A stretch of DNA of 64,000 nt, from the NCBI RefSeq assembly GCF_026626635.1, contig NZ_JAPNKA010000001.1, forward strand, positions 9,160,501 through 9,224,500, read 5' to 3'. The translations under genes and the position numbers were made by a program. This DNA is from Archangium lansingense (GTDB lineage: Bacteria > Myxococcota > Myxococcia > Myxococcales > Myxococcaceae). The notes under the pieces are model-generated. The model saw nothing but the letters and a program-made list of their open reading frames with translations, had not been told where the DNA came from and ran no database searches. Position 1 is the stretch's first letter. The number at the start of each line of letters is the position of its first letter. Below, in pieces: positions 63,501-64,000 of the stretch.

Positions 63501-64000
63501 GGCTCTCCAGGCGGCGCTCCAGCTCGCCCGTCATGTCCGAGACGCGCAGGAGGTTGGCCTGGGTGGCCTCCAGCTTGCGCTCGGCGGCCTTGCGGCGGGA
63601 CTTGTACTTGGTGACGCCGGCGGCCTCCTCGATGAGGTTGCGCCGGTCCTCCGGCTTGCTGGAGACGATGAGGCCCACGCGGCCCTGCTCGATGATGGAG
63701 TAGGCCTTGGTGCCCACGCCGGTGCCGAGGAAGAGCTCGGTGATGTCCAGCAGGCGGCAGATGGTCTTGTTGATGAGGTACTCGGACTCGCCGCTGCGGA
63801 AGAGGCGGCGCGTCACGGTGACTTCCGGGAGGCCGGAGAGGTGAACGGGGAGCGTGTCCGTCTCGTCCACGTGGAAGGTGAGCGACACCTCGGCCATGGA
63901 CAGGGGCGGCTTGGACTCCGAGCCGTTGAAGATGACGTCCTCCATGCCGCGGCCGCGCAGGTTCTTGGCGCTCTGCTCGCCCATCACCCAGCGGATGGAG
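60526..64000 (-). CDS. smc: Chromosome segregation ATPase SMC, 5' end outside window
   Basis: About 1157 residues are visible; the start codon and Walker A lie beyond the right edge. The first visible segment reads SIRWVMGEQSAKNLRG, typical of the SMC N-terminal head. A long coiled-coil with a hinge (about residues 480-660 of the visible part) follows, with PAVLERV-like hinge text and GDVIIVEDLGVAKAYAEAEG. The C-terminal head has LSGGEKALTAVALIFAIFL and PFCLLDEVDAPLDEGN (signature and Walker B). SMC organises chromosomes with ScpA/ScpB. It is followed by the hairpin at 60472. Confidence 0.95.
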   Translation of the reverse strand, partial: SIRWVMGEQSAKNLRGRGMEDVIFNGSESKPPLSMAEVSLTFHVDETDTLPVHLSGLPEVTVTRRLFRSGESEYLINKTICRLLDITELFLGTGVGTKAYSIIEQGRVGLIVSSKPEDRRNLIEEAAGVTKYKSRRKAAERKLEATQANLLRVSDMTGELERRLESLSRQAKKAEKYKKLKARMREIDLHSASHRFLALHAESKMLGEKLNSLGGEERENLEKLRELEVMITNRRTALESETEALQKLSAEVHTLESAVQRADQDLAYWRKDLEETSARVAQSETELHTVSSRQSELAETMAARESELSNIAGSWKEDEVSMKVAQEELRRVSQLQAEISLRLEQERAAVVTVASRLANHESNLVNLARQKTDLEARRTRNRAEADALREQEKQLEDVRQNVARRVEDSRHLSLELAERKGHEEEALMRTRQAFMENEVQVIGLREELSDKRSRLGSLEALQKDYEGFDKGVRAVMVRAGEEARQQGIFGLVADVISTTPRYERAVEAVLGERLQHVVVESRDKGVELVEYLKSAVEGRGSFLPVPALERVPSAVQPDVSRPGVLARAIDEVTCEETLKPVVQLILGDVIIVEDLGVAKAYAEAEGSTCTLVTLDGEVFRPDGTITGGEREGVAVGALQKKREIVELASEVARVEERYNEILTRHYTLQKQMGDTEDVLKGLAKNQHAEELSLASQEKDLHKASEDLARVRDRLRALDADEAQLTQMYDGLAHEEENSRGEVAHGQADREAREERVKQLVGELESLKQRAETATNNLTSLKVKVAAGGERGDAARKELESLLAQKEEMANRVRKLETTVREGSSRVEEFQRRISETEAERAKKGEDLAVTAGVLESRRAAHGTASAEVREQDNVLRELRTKLEGLTQGLAQNSLREREIALELEHLVAGIRERHGTELQEEVHKYHLLPSLSEEAEEELKDLRAQVEKMGEINLTAIDEHADLTSRSEFLLTQKKDLSESMEKLQEAIRRIDASSRERFKQTFDIVNEKFQAIFPRLFGGGRASLVLTNEGQGGEPGVEIVAQPPGKKLQSMNLLSGGEKALTAVALIFAIFLIKPTPFCLLDEVDAPLDEGNVGRYNDMVKEMSKQSQFILITHNKRTMEVADTLYGVTMEEPGISKLVSVKLREATAANDNITAA

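Overview
The window is GC-rich (about 70 percent by eye), densely packed chromosomal DNA from a myxobacterium, most likely the Archangium/Cystobacter/Stigmatella/Myxococcus side of the order. The evidence is the complete gliding-motility block at the left (gltD-gltE-gltF-gltG-gltH plus the start of gltI), many lipoproteins, an FHA-domain enhancer-binding-type regulator, and an overall order (glt block, groESL with CIRCE, FHA regulator, smc) that matches my memory of the Myxococcus xanthus MXAN_4862-4901 interval. That synteny is recalled, not searched.

Layout. 1-13738 (minus strand): A-motility (focal adhesion gliding) operon with a good sigma70 promoter and a leader hairpin; gltI runs off the left edge. 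14019-15687 (plus): a helical protein and a DnaC/DnaI-type AAA+ ATPase. 15712-17282 (minus): a lipoprotein plus partner pair and an NHL-repeat fragment. 17337-20840: a giant lipoprotein with a LamG-like region and one CxxCH motif. 20908-24649 (minus): two tandem tRNA-Lys(CTT) genes followed, with no room for a separate promoter, by an unrecognised 778-residue protein and a tandem cyclase-homology protein. 24772-25968: aspartokinase. 26175-30838: a GldA/GldF/GldG-like ABC operon with a DUF4340 protein. 30861-38068: penicillin-binding protein 2, amidohydrolase, histidine phosphatase, OsmC, a frameshifted metallophosphoesterase and a nucleotidyltransferase.

38283-43193 (plus) is the most unusual part: lipoprotein A, ECF sigma factor, zinc-finger anti-sigma factor, an exported caspase-like peptidase fused to a predicted outer-membrane beta-barrel, and lipoprotein B (a paralogue of A), joined by 4-base overlaps. 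My inference is an envelope-to-nucleoid signalling cassette in which a periplasmic caspase could act on the anti-sigma factor.

43212-48106: sugar transporter, branched-chain amino acid type binding protein, AraC regulator divergent from a nitrilase with paired direct repeats between them. 48178-51772: orphan histidine kinase, rpoZ, Nudix hydrolase, two hypothetical proteins. 52026-54165: sigma70 promoter, CIRCE, groES, groEL. 54338-60459: glutaredoxin, small stress-type protein, lipoproteins, an FHA/AAA+ regulator that has lost the GAFTGA loop, and rsgA. 60526-64000: smc, cut by the right edge.

Other signals worth noting are an array of TGACGCGTCA palindromes at exact 20-bp spacing (35170-35239), several clear hairpin terminators including one between gltG and gltH, and a near-identical pair of hairpins at 59029 and 60472. 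No insertion sequences, CRISPR arrays, rRNA genes or prophage genes were seen.
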